From Streptomyces sp. f51 (GTDB lineage Bacteria > Actinomycetota > Actinomycetes > Streptomycetales > Streptomycetaceae): a stretch of DNA of 64,000 nt. A model generated the notes under the pieces. It was not told the DNA's origin. It saw nothing but the letters and a program-made list of their open reading frames with translations, and searched no databases. This document shows, piece after piece, positions 42,738 to 52,056 of this stretch. The DNA lies in contig NZ_CP149798.1 in assembly GCF_037940415.1 (NCBI RefSeq), positions 7,101,001 through 7,165,000 of the forward strand. Direction: 5' to 3'. Each line of letters opens with the position of its first letter. Positions within the stretch are counted from its first letter, which is position 1. The translations under genes were made by a program, and so were the position numbers.

Positions 42738-44033
42738 TGTCGAGGCGAGCGGCAGAACGCTGTGGAGAGGGAGATCCACGCGACACCGGCGATCGCCGAC
42801 GGCACCGTGTACGCGGGCAGCCACGACGGGCGCCTGTGGGCGGTGGACGCGGCCACCGGCGAGACACACTGGAAGGTCAGGACCACCGATCCGGTGCACT
42901 CCACGCCGTTGGTGAGCGGCGGCAGGGTGTACATCGACAGCCTCGACGAGCACCTCTACGCCGTACGGGCCCACCGGCAGGGTGAAGCACCCGCCGACAG
43001 CCACCGCGCCACACTCGCCCGTCCGGCACCGACGAACGCCCAGGGGCGATCCAGCTCCGCCCGGATCGCCGGCACACTGCGCTGGCGGGTGCGGGTCCCG
43101 GGCGCCGGGCGCTTCACGGCGGCCGTCGCCGACGGTGTCGTGTACCAGCCCGGCAACCGTGACCTGTTGGCGTTGGACGCCGCCACCGGCCGGGAACGGT
43201 GGTGTCTCACGTCCCGCTACCCCTTCGGCTCGTCGCCGGTGGTCGCCGACGCCACCCTGTACCTCCGCAACGGCAAACACCTGTGGGCCGTGGAAACTGG
43301 CTCAGGCCGCCTGCGGTGGAAGCGGGCGACCGACTACGCGGGAGACTCCCGGCCGACCGTCGCCGACGGCACCGTGTACCTGGCCGTCGGCGACGGAATC
43401 TGGGCCGTCGACGCGGCCACCGGCCGCAGGCGGTGGAAACAGCGGCTCAGACCCCGCTACCCACGCTCCTACGAGAAGTTCACGTCCCCCGCGGTGGCCG
43501 ACGGCCGGGTCTACGTCTCCCACCCCCGTGACTCCCTCTGGGCCTTGGACGCCGCCACGGGAAGCGGACTCTGGCAGGTGAAGACCTACGCCTCGCCCCA
43601 CACCGCACCGGTGGTGGCCGAAGGCACCGTATACGTCGGCGGTCACCACGGGCTTGTCGCTCTGGACGCCGTCGGCGGTGAACAGCGCTGGCAGCGGCCG
43701 TTCGGCGATCCGACGTGGTCCACGCCGGCGGTCGTCGACGGGACCGTGTACACGGGCAGCGAGGGCTGGTACCTGTGGGCGGTGGACGCGGCCACCGGGG
43801 AGGAACGCTGGAGGCACGAGACCGGAGCCGCTCGGGAGTCGTCGGCGGCCGTCGCGGAAGGAACCGTGTACATCGGCAGCGAGGACCGCTCGCTCTGGGC
43901 CGTGGACGCGGGCACCGGTGAGGAACGCTGGCGCCTGGAGACCGGCGGAGAGGTGCACGCGACGCCCGTGGTGGCGGACGGGACCGTGTACGTCGCCGGC
44001 GAGGACGATTTCCTGTACGCGGTTCACATCTGA
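42730..44033 (+). CDS. PQQ-type beta-propeller protein with apparent frameshift near its start
   Basis: About 430 residues of PQQ-like repeats built on DGTVY-GS-D--LWAVDAATGEERWR, roughly ten units. ATG 42730 has an excellent site (GGAGGGGAAG) and overlaps the WD40 stop, giving MTDVEASGRTLWR. That frame then loses sense, while the propeller (EIHATPAIADGTVYAGSHDG) continues in another frame from about 42770. One missing base near 42769-42777 would join them. Otherwise GTG 42762 without RBS must serve. No signal peptide or quinoprotein catalytic residues, so it is a scaffold- or BamB-like propeller. Confidence 0.75.
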
Positions 44034-44404
44034 CGCCCTGCCTCCCCTTCGCCTTCCCGTAGGGACAGGACGTTCCGGAAGAAGCAGACCCGGTCGTGCG
44101 CCCCGACAACTCCTCCGTCCCGCCCGCCGCCTTCCGGATTCGGCCGACTCGGGCAGGGCCAGACCGAGTCAGGGGAGTGGCGTCCGGGTTTCGATCCCGG
44201 TTGCTGTGTAGACCCTTGACGGAGCCTGTGTGGACTGCGACGGTATGGCCCGGCATTCGCACAGAATCCAAAACTTTCCACCCTTACCCGTCACGCGTCT
44301 TTGTCATCCCCCTCGGTTGTTCGCGTACCTGACGCAGGGTCACTCACGGCTGTCGGCAGGCGTGAGTGCTCATCGGGTAGCCCCCCATCCGAAAGAAGGA
44401 CAAC
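44034..44404. other. Intergenic region upstream of the GH27 gene
   Basis: About 370 bases with no gene. A short CCGGG-N7-CCCGG hairpin lies near 44190. The stretch 44255-44340 is AT-richer and probably holds the promoter; no clear operator was found. Confidence 0.45.
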
Positions 44405-46075
44405 GTGCGCCTCCCCATGCCCCGCACGCGCCATAAGGCCCGCACACCGCGGACTTCGCGCGCACCTCGCACACTCCCGACACGTGGCGGTACCGCGCTC
44501 GGCACCGTCCTGGCCCTGCTCGCGGTGTCAGCCGCCTGGGTGATGGGCGCCGCGCCACAGGCCGGCGCGCTGCCCAACGGCCAGGCGCTGACTCCGCCGA
44601 TGGGCTGGAACAGCTGGAACAAGTTCGGATGCAACGTGACCGAGCAGAAGGTCGAGGCCGTCGCCGACTACCTGGTGTCCTCCGGTCTGGCCGCGGCCGG
44701 CTACTCCTTCGTCGACATCGACGACTGCTGGATGGCCGGCAGCCGCGACTCGGGCGGCCATCTCGTGCCGGACCCCGTGAAATTCCCGGACGGCATCAGC
44801 GGCACCGCCGCGTACGTGCACGGCAAGGGCCTCAAGCTCGGCATCTACGAGAGCGCGGGCACCAAGACCTGCGCCGGTTACCCCGGCAGCCTCGGCCACG
44901 AGCGGACCGACGCGAACAGCTTCGCCTCCTGGGGCGTGGACCTGCTCAAGTACGACAACTGCAACGACGACGGGACCTCCGCCCAGCAACGCGACACCAC
45001 CATGCGCGACGCCCTGGCCGGCAGCGGCCGCGCCATCCTGTTCAGTCTCTGCGAATGGGGCGTGGACAACGTGTGGACCTGGGGCGCGGGCGTGGGCAAC
45101 ATGTGGCGCACCACCGGCGACATCAACGACAGCTACGGCTCCCTGCTGTCGATCTTCCACGCCAACGTCAAGCTGGCGCAGTACGCGGGCCCCGGCGGCT
45201 GGAACGACCCCGACATGCTGGAGGTCGGCAACGGAGGCATGTCGTTCACCGAGGACCGCAGCGAGTTCAGCCTCTGGGCCGAGATGGCCGCCCCGCTGAT
45301 CACGGGCAACGACCTGCCCAACTCCTCCACCGCCACCGCCTCCATCCTCGGAAACAGGGACGTCGTCGCGGTCGACCAGGACGCGCTGGGCAAGCAGGGC
45401 GTGCAGGTCTCCGCCGCCGGGGGTCTGGACGTCCTCGCCAAGCCGCTGACGGGCGGCGACGTTTCGGTGGCGCTGTTCAACGAGAACTCCGGCGCGGCCA
45501 CCGTGTCCACCACCGCTTCGGCGGTCGGCCTGCCCGCCTCGTCCAACGGCTACAGCCTCGACAACCTGTGGTCGCATGTGAAGACCACCACCAGCGGCGC
45601 GATCTCGGCCACCGTGCCCGGCCACGGCACCGTCCTGTTCCGGGTGTCCACCGGCTCGGCCACCAGCACCGGCACCACGCACGCCCTGGTCGGCGCCTCC
45701 TCGGGCCGCTGCCTGGACGCGTACGACAACGGCACCGCGCCCGGTACGAAGATCGAGATCTGGGGCTGCAACGGCGGCGCCAACCAGAAGGCCACCCTGA
45801 CCGCGGCCGGTGAACTGCGCCTGTACGGGGGCACGCAGTGTCTGGACGCCACCGGCGCCGCGACCACCGCCGGCACCAAGGTCGAGCTGTGGACCTGCAA
45901 CGGCGGCACGAACCAGCAATGGCGCCTGAACGCCGACGGCACGATCACCGGCGTCCAGTCCGGTCTGTGCCTCGACGTCACCGGAGGCGACCAGCCGTCC
46001 GGAAACGTCGACGGAACCCAGCTGGAGCTGTGGAACTGCAACGGCGGCGCCAACCAGCAGTGGCGCCTGAGCTGA
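44405..46075 (+). CDS. Secreted GH27 alpha-galactosidase with ricin-B lectin domain
   Basis: 556 residues. An Arg-rich leader and hydrophobic helix form the signal peptide (cleavage near 56). The GH27 domain begins LTPPMGWNSWNKFGC, with nucleophile Asp184 (LLKYDNCND), acid/base Asp239 (RTTGDI) and WNDPDMLEVG. A beta-sandwich follows, then a ricin-B-type trefoil (about 425-556) with three CLDA/CLDV and NQQW-type units. GTG 44405 has AAAGAAGGA. It should remove terminal alpha-galactose (or beta-arabinopyranose) from galactomannans or related glycans and could feed the galactoside system at 21-29 kb; linkage is inference. Confidence 0.92.
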   Translation: MRLPMPRTRHKARTPRTSRAPRTLPTRGGTALGTVLALLAVSAAWVMGAAPQAGALPNGQALTPPMGWNSWNKFGCNVTEQKVEAVADYLVSSGLAAAGYSFVDIDDCWMAGSRDSGGHLVPDPVKFPDGISGTAAYVHGKGLKLGIYESAGTKTCAGYPGSLGHERTDANSFASWGVDLLKYDNCNDDGTSAQQRDTTMRDALAGSGRAILFSLCEWGVDNVWTWGAGVGNMWRTTGDINDSYGSLLSIFHANVKLAQYAGPGGWNDPDMLEVGNGGMSFTEDRSEFSLWAEMAAPLITGNDLPNSSTATASILGNRDVVAVDQDALGKQGVQVSAAGGLDVLAKPLTGGDVSVALFNENSGAATVSTTASAVGLPASSNGYSLDNLWSHVKTTTSGAISATVPGHGTVLFRVSTGSATSTGTTHALVGASSGRCLDAYDNGTAPGTKIEIWGCNGGANQKATLTAAGELRLYGGTQCLDATGAATTAGTKVELWTCNGGTNQQWRLNADGTITGVQSGLCLDVTGGDQPSGNVDGTQLELWNCNGGANQQWRLS

Positions 46076-46394
46076 ACTGAACGGACCGGGGGCCACCAAT
46101 CCCCCTCGTACGGTCGCGCCCCGACGGCCCGGATCCGACGCCACGAACGCGATCCGCGCCGTCGGGCCGGCACGTGACCCTCAATTCCACGCCCTCGGCA
46201 TCGGCGTAGGCGCATAGGTCATCCAGGGTGCGCAGCCACAGGCCCGGAGGGTCGGGGACGGCGAACCCGCGCGCCGCCAGGAGCGGACGGCCCGGCTCCG
46301 GCGGCACGCCGCCGCTCACGCGACCACGCGTCGAGCCGCTGGTCGGAGGGCTGTCGCTGACAGGATCGGGAGGGGGCGCCGGTATGCTGCGGCA
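46076..46394. other. Intergenic region after the GH27 gene
   Basis: GGGGG-N8-CCCCC at 46088-46105 may terminate GH27. The minus strand between about 46160 and 46330 reads as a protein-like fragment (LLAARGFAVPDPPGLWLRTL, then DDLCAYADAEGVELRV) with no recognisable family or start; it may be a relic. Confidence 0.35.
46383..46388 (+). promoter_or_regulatory. -10 element of a likely leaderless transcript
   Basis: TATGCT ends six bases before GTG 46395, with no ribosome-binding site. Confidence 0.45.
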
Positions 46395-46940
46395 GTGCGT
46401 ACGGTCGAGGCTTTGCTGGACGAGGCGGCGGACCTGGTTGTCCGGGAGGCATGGCAGCGGCTGGCGGAGGCGGGGCTGCCCTCGCAGGCTCGCCACCCAT
46501 CGCCGACCAACAGTCCCCACCTGACCCTCGCCGCCTGCGGGGAGTTGACCGCTCCGATTCGCTGGGAGCTCGCTGAACTGGCCGCCGCTCTGCCGCTACC
46601 GGTGCGGGTTACCGGAGTGGTCCGGTTCGAACGGCCCACCTCGGTGCTGGGCTGGGCGCTGGACCTCGACCCCACGCTGGCGAGTCTGCACCGCAGGGTG
46701 TGGGAGGCGGTCGCCTCGGACAGCCCGCCCGGCACCCTCAACCCCCTGCACGAACCCGGACGCTGGAGCCCGCACATCACCCTCGGCCGGACCCGGCGGG
46801 CCGGTGCCTTCGCCGACCGGCGCATCCCCGAGCTGCTGCCGGCGCTCCCGGTGTCGGTCCGGCTCACCGCCTTGCGCAGCTACGACACCGAAACCGGCGC
46901 CCTGGAACTGCTGGAACCCCGCTCCCGGGGGCGGCGATGA
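46395..46940 (+). CDS. 2H phosphoesterase (2'-5' RNA ligase-like)
   Basis: 181 residues. Two H-x-T-L motifs, SPHLTL (His42) and SPHITL (His127), are spaced as in the LigT/2H phosphoesterase superfamily, which opens or forms 2',5' or cyclic phosphodiester bonds in RNA or nucleotides. No signal peptide. The substrate is unknown; many actinomycete members are annotated as 2'-5' RNA ligases without proof. Confidence 0.85.
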   Translation: MRTVEALLDEAADLVVREAWQRLAEAGLPSQARHPSPTNSPHLTLAACGELTAPIRWELAELAAALPLPVRVTGVVRFERPTSVLGWALDLDPTLASLHRRVWEAVASDSPPGTLNPLHEPGRWSPHITLGRTRRAGAFADRRIPELLPALPVSVRLTALRSYDTETGALELLEPRSRGRR

Positions 46941-47038
46941 CGGGTTCTGGTGCCGCATCAGGCGTGTGAGCATGACCGGAAAGATCTACAAGGAAATGCA
47001 GCCGAAGCGCCATCTCTCCTACGAAGAGGACAATCGCT

Positions 47039-47482
47039 GTGGGTAGCGAGTTGCGCAGTGCGCTGAGGGAGCGGTGGGAGCGCCAGGAACTGGACCGCAT
47101 ACTCGGTGATGCCGCAGAGGTCGTCACCATGCACACGCTGTCCTCCGCGAGTGTGCCCGAGCGCGTCATGGAAGCAGTGCGCGGCTTCTGGGACATGTCC
47201 ACTGAACCGGATGCGACACTGAGCGACGAGGTTTCCCAGGAAAGTCTGGACGCCTGGGTGGAGGAGCTCCTTCCTTCGCACGGCTTCCACACATCGGCCT
47301 TCCTGTACACGGAACTGGAACTCGCCCCTTGGATCGAGTTCAGCCTGCCGCAGGCCTGGTTCTCTTCGATCCGGCAGGCGCGGAACACTCCATGGGTATT
47401 CCTCGCGCATGACCTCGGCACGGTGGCCGCGGTCAGCGAGCAGGAGTACCGGTTCGAATTCTTCGTCGCGCGTGTGGCCTAG
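47039..47482 (+). CDS. Unrecognised small protein
   Basis: 147 residues from GTG 47039. Soluble, acidic, with several tryptophans (RGFWDMS, LAPWIEFSLPQAWFSSIRQ). No domain recognised. GC content is lower than that of neighbouring genes (codons such as TCT and GTT are more common), which may indicate acquisition. Convergent with the hydrolase gene at 47661. Confidence 0.6.
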   Translation: MGSELRSALRERWERQELDRILGDAAEVVTMHTLSSASVPERVMEAVRGFWDMSTEPDATLSDEVSQESLDAWVEELLPSHGFHTSAFLYTELELAPWIEFSLPQAWFSSIRQARNTPWVFLAHDLGTVAAVSEQEYRFEFFVARVA

Positions 47483-47660
47483 CGCCCCTCTTCTCCACAT
47501 CCGAATTCGCCTCCCGGTGCGCGTACAGCCCGGAGAACACCATGGGCGTGGTCGACATCATCGGGAAGGCCCCGCAGCCGAACGAGGATTGACCGAGTCC
47601 GAACGGCCAGGGCCCTTGAGCCCCAGCCGTTCGAATTTCGGTAGCTCGACCTCCGGGAGG

Positions 47661-48485
47661 CTACTGGGCTGTGGTCCTCGCGGCCGTTTCGACGAGGTGG
47701 GTCACGACGTCGGGGCGAGAGATCATGACGACGTGGGAGCCGTCGACCTGGACCGTGTGGGAGCCGGCGCGGCGGGCTTCGAAGCGTTCCAGGTCGGCGC
47801 CGATGGCTTTGTCCTGCTTGGCGACCAGGGCCCAGGACGGGATGGTGTGCCACGCCGCCGCGGTGGGGGCGTCCTCGAACGCGGAGGCGCTGATGGGACG
47901 CTGCTCGACGGCCATGATCCGGGTCTGGGACGTGGGCAGATCGGCGGCGAACACCTTGTGGAACTGGGCCGGATCGATGGTGAGTTCGGTGCCGGTGGAG
48001 CCGTCGGCGTTGGCGAATGGTGCCGGGCGCAGGGCGGGCTGGAGTTGCGAGTCGTAAGACCTGGCGGCGAGTTGACCGAGGGTCTCGCCCCGGTCGGGCA
48101 TGAAAGCGGCGACGTAGACGAGAGCCTTGACGTCGGGATCACCGGCGGCGGCCTGAGTGATGACCGCGCCCCCGTACGAGTGTCCGACCAGCACCACGGG
48201 GCCCTTGATGTTGTTCAGGACGCCGGCGATGTAGGTCGCGTCCTGCGGCAGACCGCGCAGCGGATTGGCCGGGGCGACGACCTTGTAGCCGTCGTTCAGG
48301 AGGCGCTTCACCACACCGTTCCAGCCGGATGCGTCGGCGAAGGCGCCGTGGACCAGGACGACCGTCGGCTTCGGGTGCGACTGGCTGCTCTGGTGTGCGG
48401 AGGCTGAGGGGGCGAGGGAGAACGACAGCAGGCCGAGTAGACCGGCTGCGGTGGCGGCGGCCCAGCTCAAACGTCGTGCGCGCAT
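47661..48485 (-). CDS. Secreted alpha/beta hydrolase
   Basis: 274 residues. Signal peptide (1-30, ending ASASA), then a compact alpha/beta fold: VVLVHGAFADASGWNGVV, nucleophile Ser103 in GHSYGG, and histidine in DGSHVVMISRPD. This is the esterase-like (methylesterase/salicylate-binding) alpha/beta-hydrolase branch, here exported. ATG 48485 has AGAGGAA. An AT-rich dyad lies about 85 bp upstream at 48570. Substrate unknown. Confidence 0.88.
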   Translation of the reverse strand: MRARRLSWAAATAAGLLGLLSFSLAPSASAHQSSQSHPKPTVVLVHGAFADASGWNGVVKRLLNDGYKVVAPANPLRGLPQDATYIAGVLNNIKGPVVLVGHSYGGAVITQAAAGDPDVKALVYVAAFMPDRGETLGQLAARSYDSQLQPALRPAPFANADGSTGTELTIDPAQFHKVFAADLPTSQTRIMAVEQRPISASAFEDAPTAAAWHTIPSWALVAKQDKAIGADLERFEARRAGSHTVQVDGSHVVMISRPDVVTHLVETAARTTAQ

Positions 48486-48844
48486 GGGAATTCCTCTGGG
48501 GATTAGGGTGCAGGCCGCCGCCGGATCGCACTGGCCATGATCCTGCCGATCTCTGGGCAAACCTGTTGATTTTCGGCCAAGTTAACATCCGAAAATGGGC
48601 GTCAACTTCCGCGGGAATCCGGTGTCGCGCATCCACCCGGATGGACCATCCGGTTGCCGCAGGGTGTCCGGTCGGCGGCGGCGGAGGTGGTGGGTGCGGC
48701 TCGCCGTCACCGCTTGAGGAACGACGCCGGGAACGCTGCCGACGTCTCCACGAGCAATCGCTGCACGGCTGTGCGACAGGGGATGGTGGACGCCGGGGAG
48801 CGGTCAGCCACCAACGGCCGGGACGAGGATTGACCTTGCCCGCG
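48486..48844. other. Intergenic region between divergent genes
   Basis: Holds the promoters of the hydrolase and methyltransferase genes. The only marked feature is the dyad at 48570-48595; a GGCGGCGGCGGAGG run lies near 48671. Confidence 0.45.
48570..48595. promoter_or_regulatory. Operator-like dyad upstream of the secreted hydrolase
   Basis: TTTTCGG-N12-CCGAAAA, a perfect 7-bp inverted repeat around AAGTTAAC in an AT-rich patch, about 85 bp before the hydrolase start. The binding protein is unknown. Confidence 0.5.
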
Positions 48845-49450
48845 ATGACGCAAGCGCCACATCATCTCCGCATGGACGATACGCCGAGCCGCATCCCGAC
48901 CGCCCTGCCCGCATTGCGCTCCAAGGCGCGCGAAGCGGGCTTCATCATGTCCAGTGAAGACCGCACAGGAAGCCTTCTGGCAGCCCTGGCCGCCGCCCGG
49001 CCCGCGGGCCGGATCCTCGAACTCGGCACCGGAGTCGGAGAGGGCACCGCCTGGCTCCTCAGCGGCATGGACCTCGATGCCCGTCTGACCACCGTCGAAC
49101 TCGACCCCGCCCTCCAATCTTTCGCCCAAGAACAGCTGGGCGCCGACCCGCGGGTGACGTTCGTCTCCGGAGACGGCGGGGCATGGCTGGAAGATTTCGA
49201 CGACGCCCCCTTCGACCTCGTCTTCGCGGACACCTGGCCAGGCAAGTTCACCCACCTCGACCGAGCCCTGGAACTCGTGGCTCCCGGCGGGATCTACCTG
49301 ATCGACGACCTCTTCCCCCAGCCCGGTTGGCCGGAGGGCCACGAAGCATCCGTCAAACGCCTTCTGGCCGAACTGGACGAACGCGAGGACTTCCGATGCG
49401 TGCGCATGGCATGGGCAAGCGGACTGCTGATGGCCGTGCGCACAGCCTGA
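48845..49450 (+). CDS. Class I SAM-dependent (O-methyltransferase-like) protein
   Basis: 201 residues. ILELGTGVGEGTAWLLSG is the SAM-binding motif I, TTVELDPALQSFAQ motif post-I, and FDLVFADTWPGKFTHLDRALELVAPGGIYLIDDLFPQ the later motifs, similar to catechol-type O-methyltransferases. Starts at 48845 or 48872 are possible. Substrate unknown. Confidence 0.85.
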   Translation: MTQAPHHLRMDDTPSRIPTALPALRSKAREAGFIMSSEDRTGSLLAALAAARPAGRILELGTGVGEGTAWLLSGMDLDARLTTVELDPALQSFAQEQLGADPRVTFVSGDGGAWLEDFDDAPFDLVFADTWPGKFTHLDRALELVAPGGIYLIDDLFPQPGWPEGHEASVKRLLAELDEREDFRCVRMAWASGLLMAVRTA

Positions 49451-49499
49451 CGGTCTGGAGTCGACCGGGATGACGAGCGGTCCCTCAAGAGCGCCAGGT

Positions 49500-49919
49500 T
49501 CAGGCCGAGCCGGTCGAGCCGGGCCTTGCTCCAGCAGGCCCGCCCACGACTGTGAGCAGGTCCACGACGAAAATCAGCGTCGAGCCCGCCGGGATCAACG
49601 GAGAGGGCGACTGCTTGCCGTAACCGAGATGCGGGGGAACGATAATCTCGCGCCGGCCGCCGCGCTTCATTCCCCTTACTCCCCGGTCCCAGCCCTTGAT
49701 GACCCGGCCGCCGCCCACGGCGAACTTGAACGGCCGGTCCTGCTCCCAGGAGGAGTCGAACTCTCTTCCGGACGCGAACGTGACCCCTACATAGTGAACC
49801 TGGACGACCCTGCCCGGCTTCGCCTCGGGGCCGTCCCCGACCACGAGGTCCCGGATCGTGAGCTCGGTGGGCGCGTCACCCTCCGGAATCTCGATTTCGG
49901 GCTTCGTCAGTTCGCTCAT
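49500..49919 (-). CDS. FKBP-type peptidyl-prolyl isomerase
   Basis: 139 residues. Complete FKBP domain: VQVHYVGVTFASGREFDSSW, VGGGRVIKGWDRGVRGMKRGGRREIIVPPHLGYG and AGSTLIFVVDLL. It closely follows the layout of the small cytosolic streptomycete FKBP that starts with a KPEI-P-G-P motif (here KPEIEIPEGDAP). ATG 49919 is chosen because the longer frame runs into unrelated sequence. Role: proline isomerisation and chaperoning. Confidence 0.93.
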   Translation of the reverse strand: MSELTKPEIEIPEGDAPTELTIRDLVVGDGPEAKPGRVVQVHYVGVTFASGREFDSSWEQDRPFKFAVGGGRVIKGWDRGVRGMKRGGRREIIVPPHLGYGKQSPSPLIPAGSTLIFVVDLLTVVGGPAGARPGSTGSA

Positions 49920-50193
49920 CGCGGTCCCATCGCTCGCCACCGGAATCCCTCGCATGGGGCGGCCGGACGCATGGCCATTCCATGCGGTAGCGATCACGCT
50001 ACCGGCAATACCTACCGAGGCGGTTGGTATCACGGCGCGTGATCCGCGTCATCCGCCTCTCCGCGCAAGCTCCGTCGGCGTTCGTCCCATCCAACGGAAA
50101 GGCAATGAAACAACCAAAGGGGAGCAACCAAGTGCCCTTGAAGGGGCTCTACTTGACCGGAGGGCCAGAGGCATCGAGAAGGAAGAACGGGGC

Positions 50194-50850
50194 ATGTGCG
50201 CTCCTGCACAAGCACGGCTCGTTCGGCTTGGCTTCGTGGCGGCCTTGCTCGGCCTGATCACCGTGTCCTGCGGCAGCGGGGGCAGCACCGCGTCAAAGTC
50301 GCCGGCGTCCCGTCCTGCTGCCGGACACGGCTACGCGATGGCCTACGACGCCGGATGGCGCGAAGGCAAGCAACTCTTCAAGGACGGCGGCAAGGGCGCG
50401 GGAGTTCGCGAAGTGGTGTGGGGAGGATGCGTCCGTCGGTCCCTCACCGCCGAGCCGCGGAACGTGGTGGAGAAGGACCGCGGGGCCTGGGTGCTGGGCT
50501 GTAAGGAGGCCGTCGGAACAGGAACGGACCGTCATCCGCCTGGGAAGCCGGTGACTCACCGCGCGCCTGATCCGGACCTTCTTGCCCGGTTCCGGACCTG
50601 GGCCGGTGCGAACGGAGCGAAGCAGGTCGCGCTCCATATCGGCCAAGTGGTTCTCGTCCGTCTCGGGGACCGGGACTACGACGTCGAAATCGCCACCACG
50701 TACACCGACAAGAGTCCCAAGTTCGACGTAAAGCGGTTGGCCGCCGTGTTCGCGGCCTGGTGGGACGGCGACGACGGGGACAACGCCACCGCGTGGAACC
50801 TGATTGTCACCGCCGAGAATGGCAAGCGTCTGAGCACCCGGAGCCTCTGA
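50194..50850 (+). CDS. Lipoprotein of unknown function
   Basis: 218 residues. Lipobox TVSC (Cys26), Ser/Ala-rich tether, then a domain with Y-MAYDAGWREGKQLFKDGG and paired cysteines (GGCVRR, LGCKEA). This is followed by a second part resembling a small mixed alpha/beta fold (VVLVRLGDRDYDVEIATTYTD). AAGGAAG precedes the ATG. The first half resembles short actinomycete lipoproteins of unknown role. Confidence 0.7.
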   Translation: MCAPAQARLVRLGFVAALLGLITVSCGSGGSTASKSPASRPAAGHGYAMAYDAGWREGKQLFKDGGKGAGVREVVWGGCVRRSLTAEPRNVVEKDRGAWVLGCKEAVGTGTDRHPPGKPVTHRAPDPDLLARFRTWAGANGAKQVALHIGQVVLVRLGDRDYDVEIATTYTDKSPKFDVKRLAAVFAAWWDGDDGDNATAWNLIVTAENGKRLSTRSL

Positions 50851-51052
50851 CAACGAAAGGGATCCACTCCCTGACGCCAAAGAACCGGCTGGTTTACTCA
50901 AGCAGACCCAGGATGGTCCAAGCCCAGAACGGCTTCGGGTGCGGACCGGGAGAGCGACTATCGCGTTACTGATGGTTTCAGAATGAAGTTCGTTGTGAGA
51001 ATTGGCAGTTGAGTGTTGGGTCGGCAGGATCTGTTGGGTACCTGCTGACCTT

Positions 51053-51312
51053 GTGCCTGATGATCTGTGGGAACGGGTGGCACCGCTGTTGCCGGCTCGT
51101 CCGGCCAGGCGGCATCGGTATCCCGGGCGGTTGCCTGTGGATGACCGGGCTGCGCTGCGTGGCATCGTCTATGTGCTGTGCAAGAGCGTGAGCTGGCGGG
51201 ACTGGACGGAAGCGGGGGTCTGGCCGCAGCTGCACGAGGTGCTGCCGGCCGAGCTGCGGGCCGCGGGCCTGCTGGACATGGACGACGCGGCGATCGACGG
51301 CTCGCACGTCGC
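51053..51312 (+). mobile_element. IS5-family transposase fragment with internal deletion
   Basis: The frame reads VPDDLWERVAPLLPARPARR, then RYPGRLPVDDRAALRGIVYVLCKSVSWRD, then jumps directly to DWTEAGVWPQLHEVL and LDMDDAAIDGSHV. The roughly 20 residues that normally connect these parts (GCSGVT-WRRL) are missing, and the catalytic C-terminus is replaced by GH3 sequence. The left part, from about 50994 (GAGAATTGGCAGTTGAG), may include an IS end. It is not functional. Confidence 0.75.
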
Positions 51313-52056
51313 CGTGGCCGCTACGGGCACCCCTGTCGTCGGTGTCCTCTCGACCGGGCGGCCGATGGCGCTCAGCGAGTCCCTTCCGTCGCTGTCCGCC
51401 CTGGTGCACGCCTACTGCGGCGGCCAGCAAGGAACACGCGCGGTGGCGCAGGCGCCGTTCGGGATCACGAACCCCGGTGGCAAGCTCCCCTACAGCATGC
51501 CGCGGCACACCGGGCAGGTCCCGATCCATGCAGGGCAGCACACGGGCAGCGGCTACCGTCGCACGGAGTCCGACATGACAAGGGCTATCGCGACCTGCCC
51601 GCGACACCGCTGTTCGCGTTCGGACACGGCCTGAGCTACACGTCGTTCGGCTACCGCGACCTGACGCTGAGTGAGTCGTCCGTCGACACGGCCGGCTCGA
51701 TCGACATCAGCATCACGGTCGAGAACACCGGGACCGTACAGGGCGACGAGGTTGTGCAGCTCTACGTCAGCGACGTCGCGACGGGCCTTGCGCGACCTGC
51801 ACAGGAGCTCGTCGGGTTCCGTCGGATCACGCTCGTACCCGGCGCCGTCCAGAAGGTCACCTTCTCGGTGCAGATGAGCCAGCTCGCCTACCTCGGTCTC
51901 GACGGCAGAAACTTCGTCATGGAGCCCGGCCCCGTCGACGTGCTCGTCGGCTCCTCGTCGGACGACATCCGCGCACGCGCGACCTTTGAGGTCGTCGGCC
52001 CCACGGTCCGGCTCGGCCGGGCACGCTCGTACCTGTCGACGTCGCAGGCCGAATGA
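51313..52056 (+). pseudogene. GH3 beta-glucosidase C-terminal fragment, frameshifted
   Basis: From about 51313 the transposase frame passes without a stop into GTPVVGVLSTGRPMALSE, GITNPGGKLPYSMPRHTGQVPIH and GSGYRRTESDM, the C-terminal part of a GH3 glycosidase. It then leaves frame at about 51578, and the sense continues in another frame as KGYRDLPATPLFAFGHGLSYTSFGY plus the fibronectin-III-like domain to 52056. Insertion of one base after ATG at 51576 would repair it. The N-terminal catalytic barrel is absent. A 16-bp hairpin follows at 52122. Confidence 0.8.

Noticed and set aside
44175..44215. tRNA-like T-arm (CCGGGTTTCGATCCCGG)
   Set aside because: Only the T-arm-like hairpin is present; no acceptor stem, D-arm or anticodon arm can be folded around it.
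46160..46520. Minus-strand gene after GH27
   Set aside because: The protein-like part is about 50 residues, its frame overlaps the GH27 3' end, and no start or family is evident.
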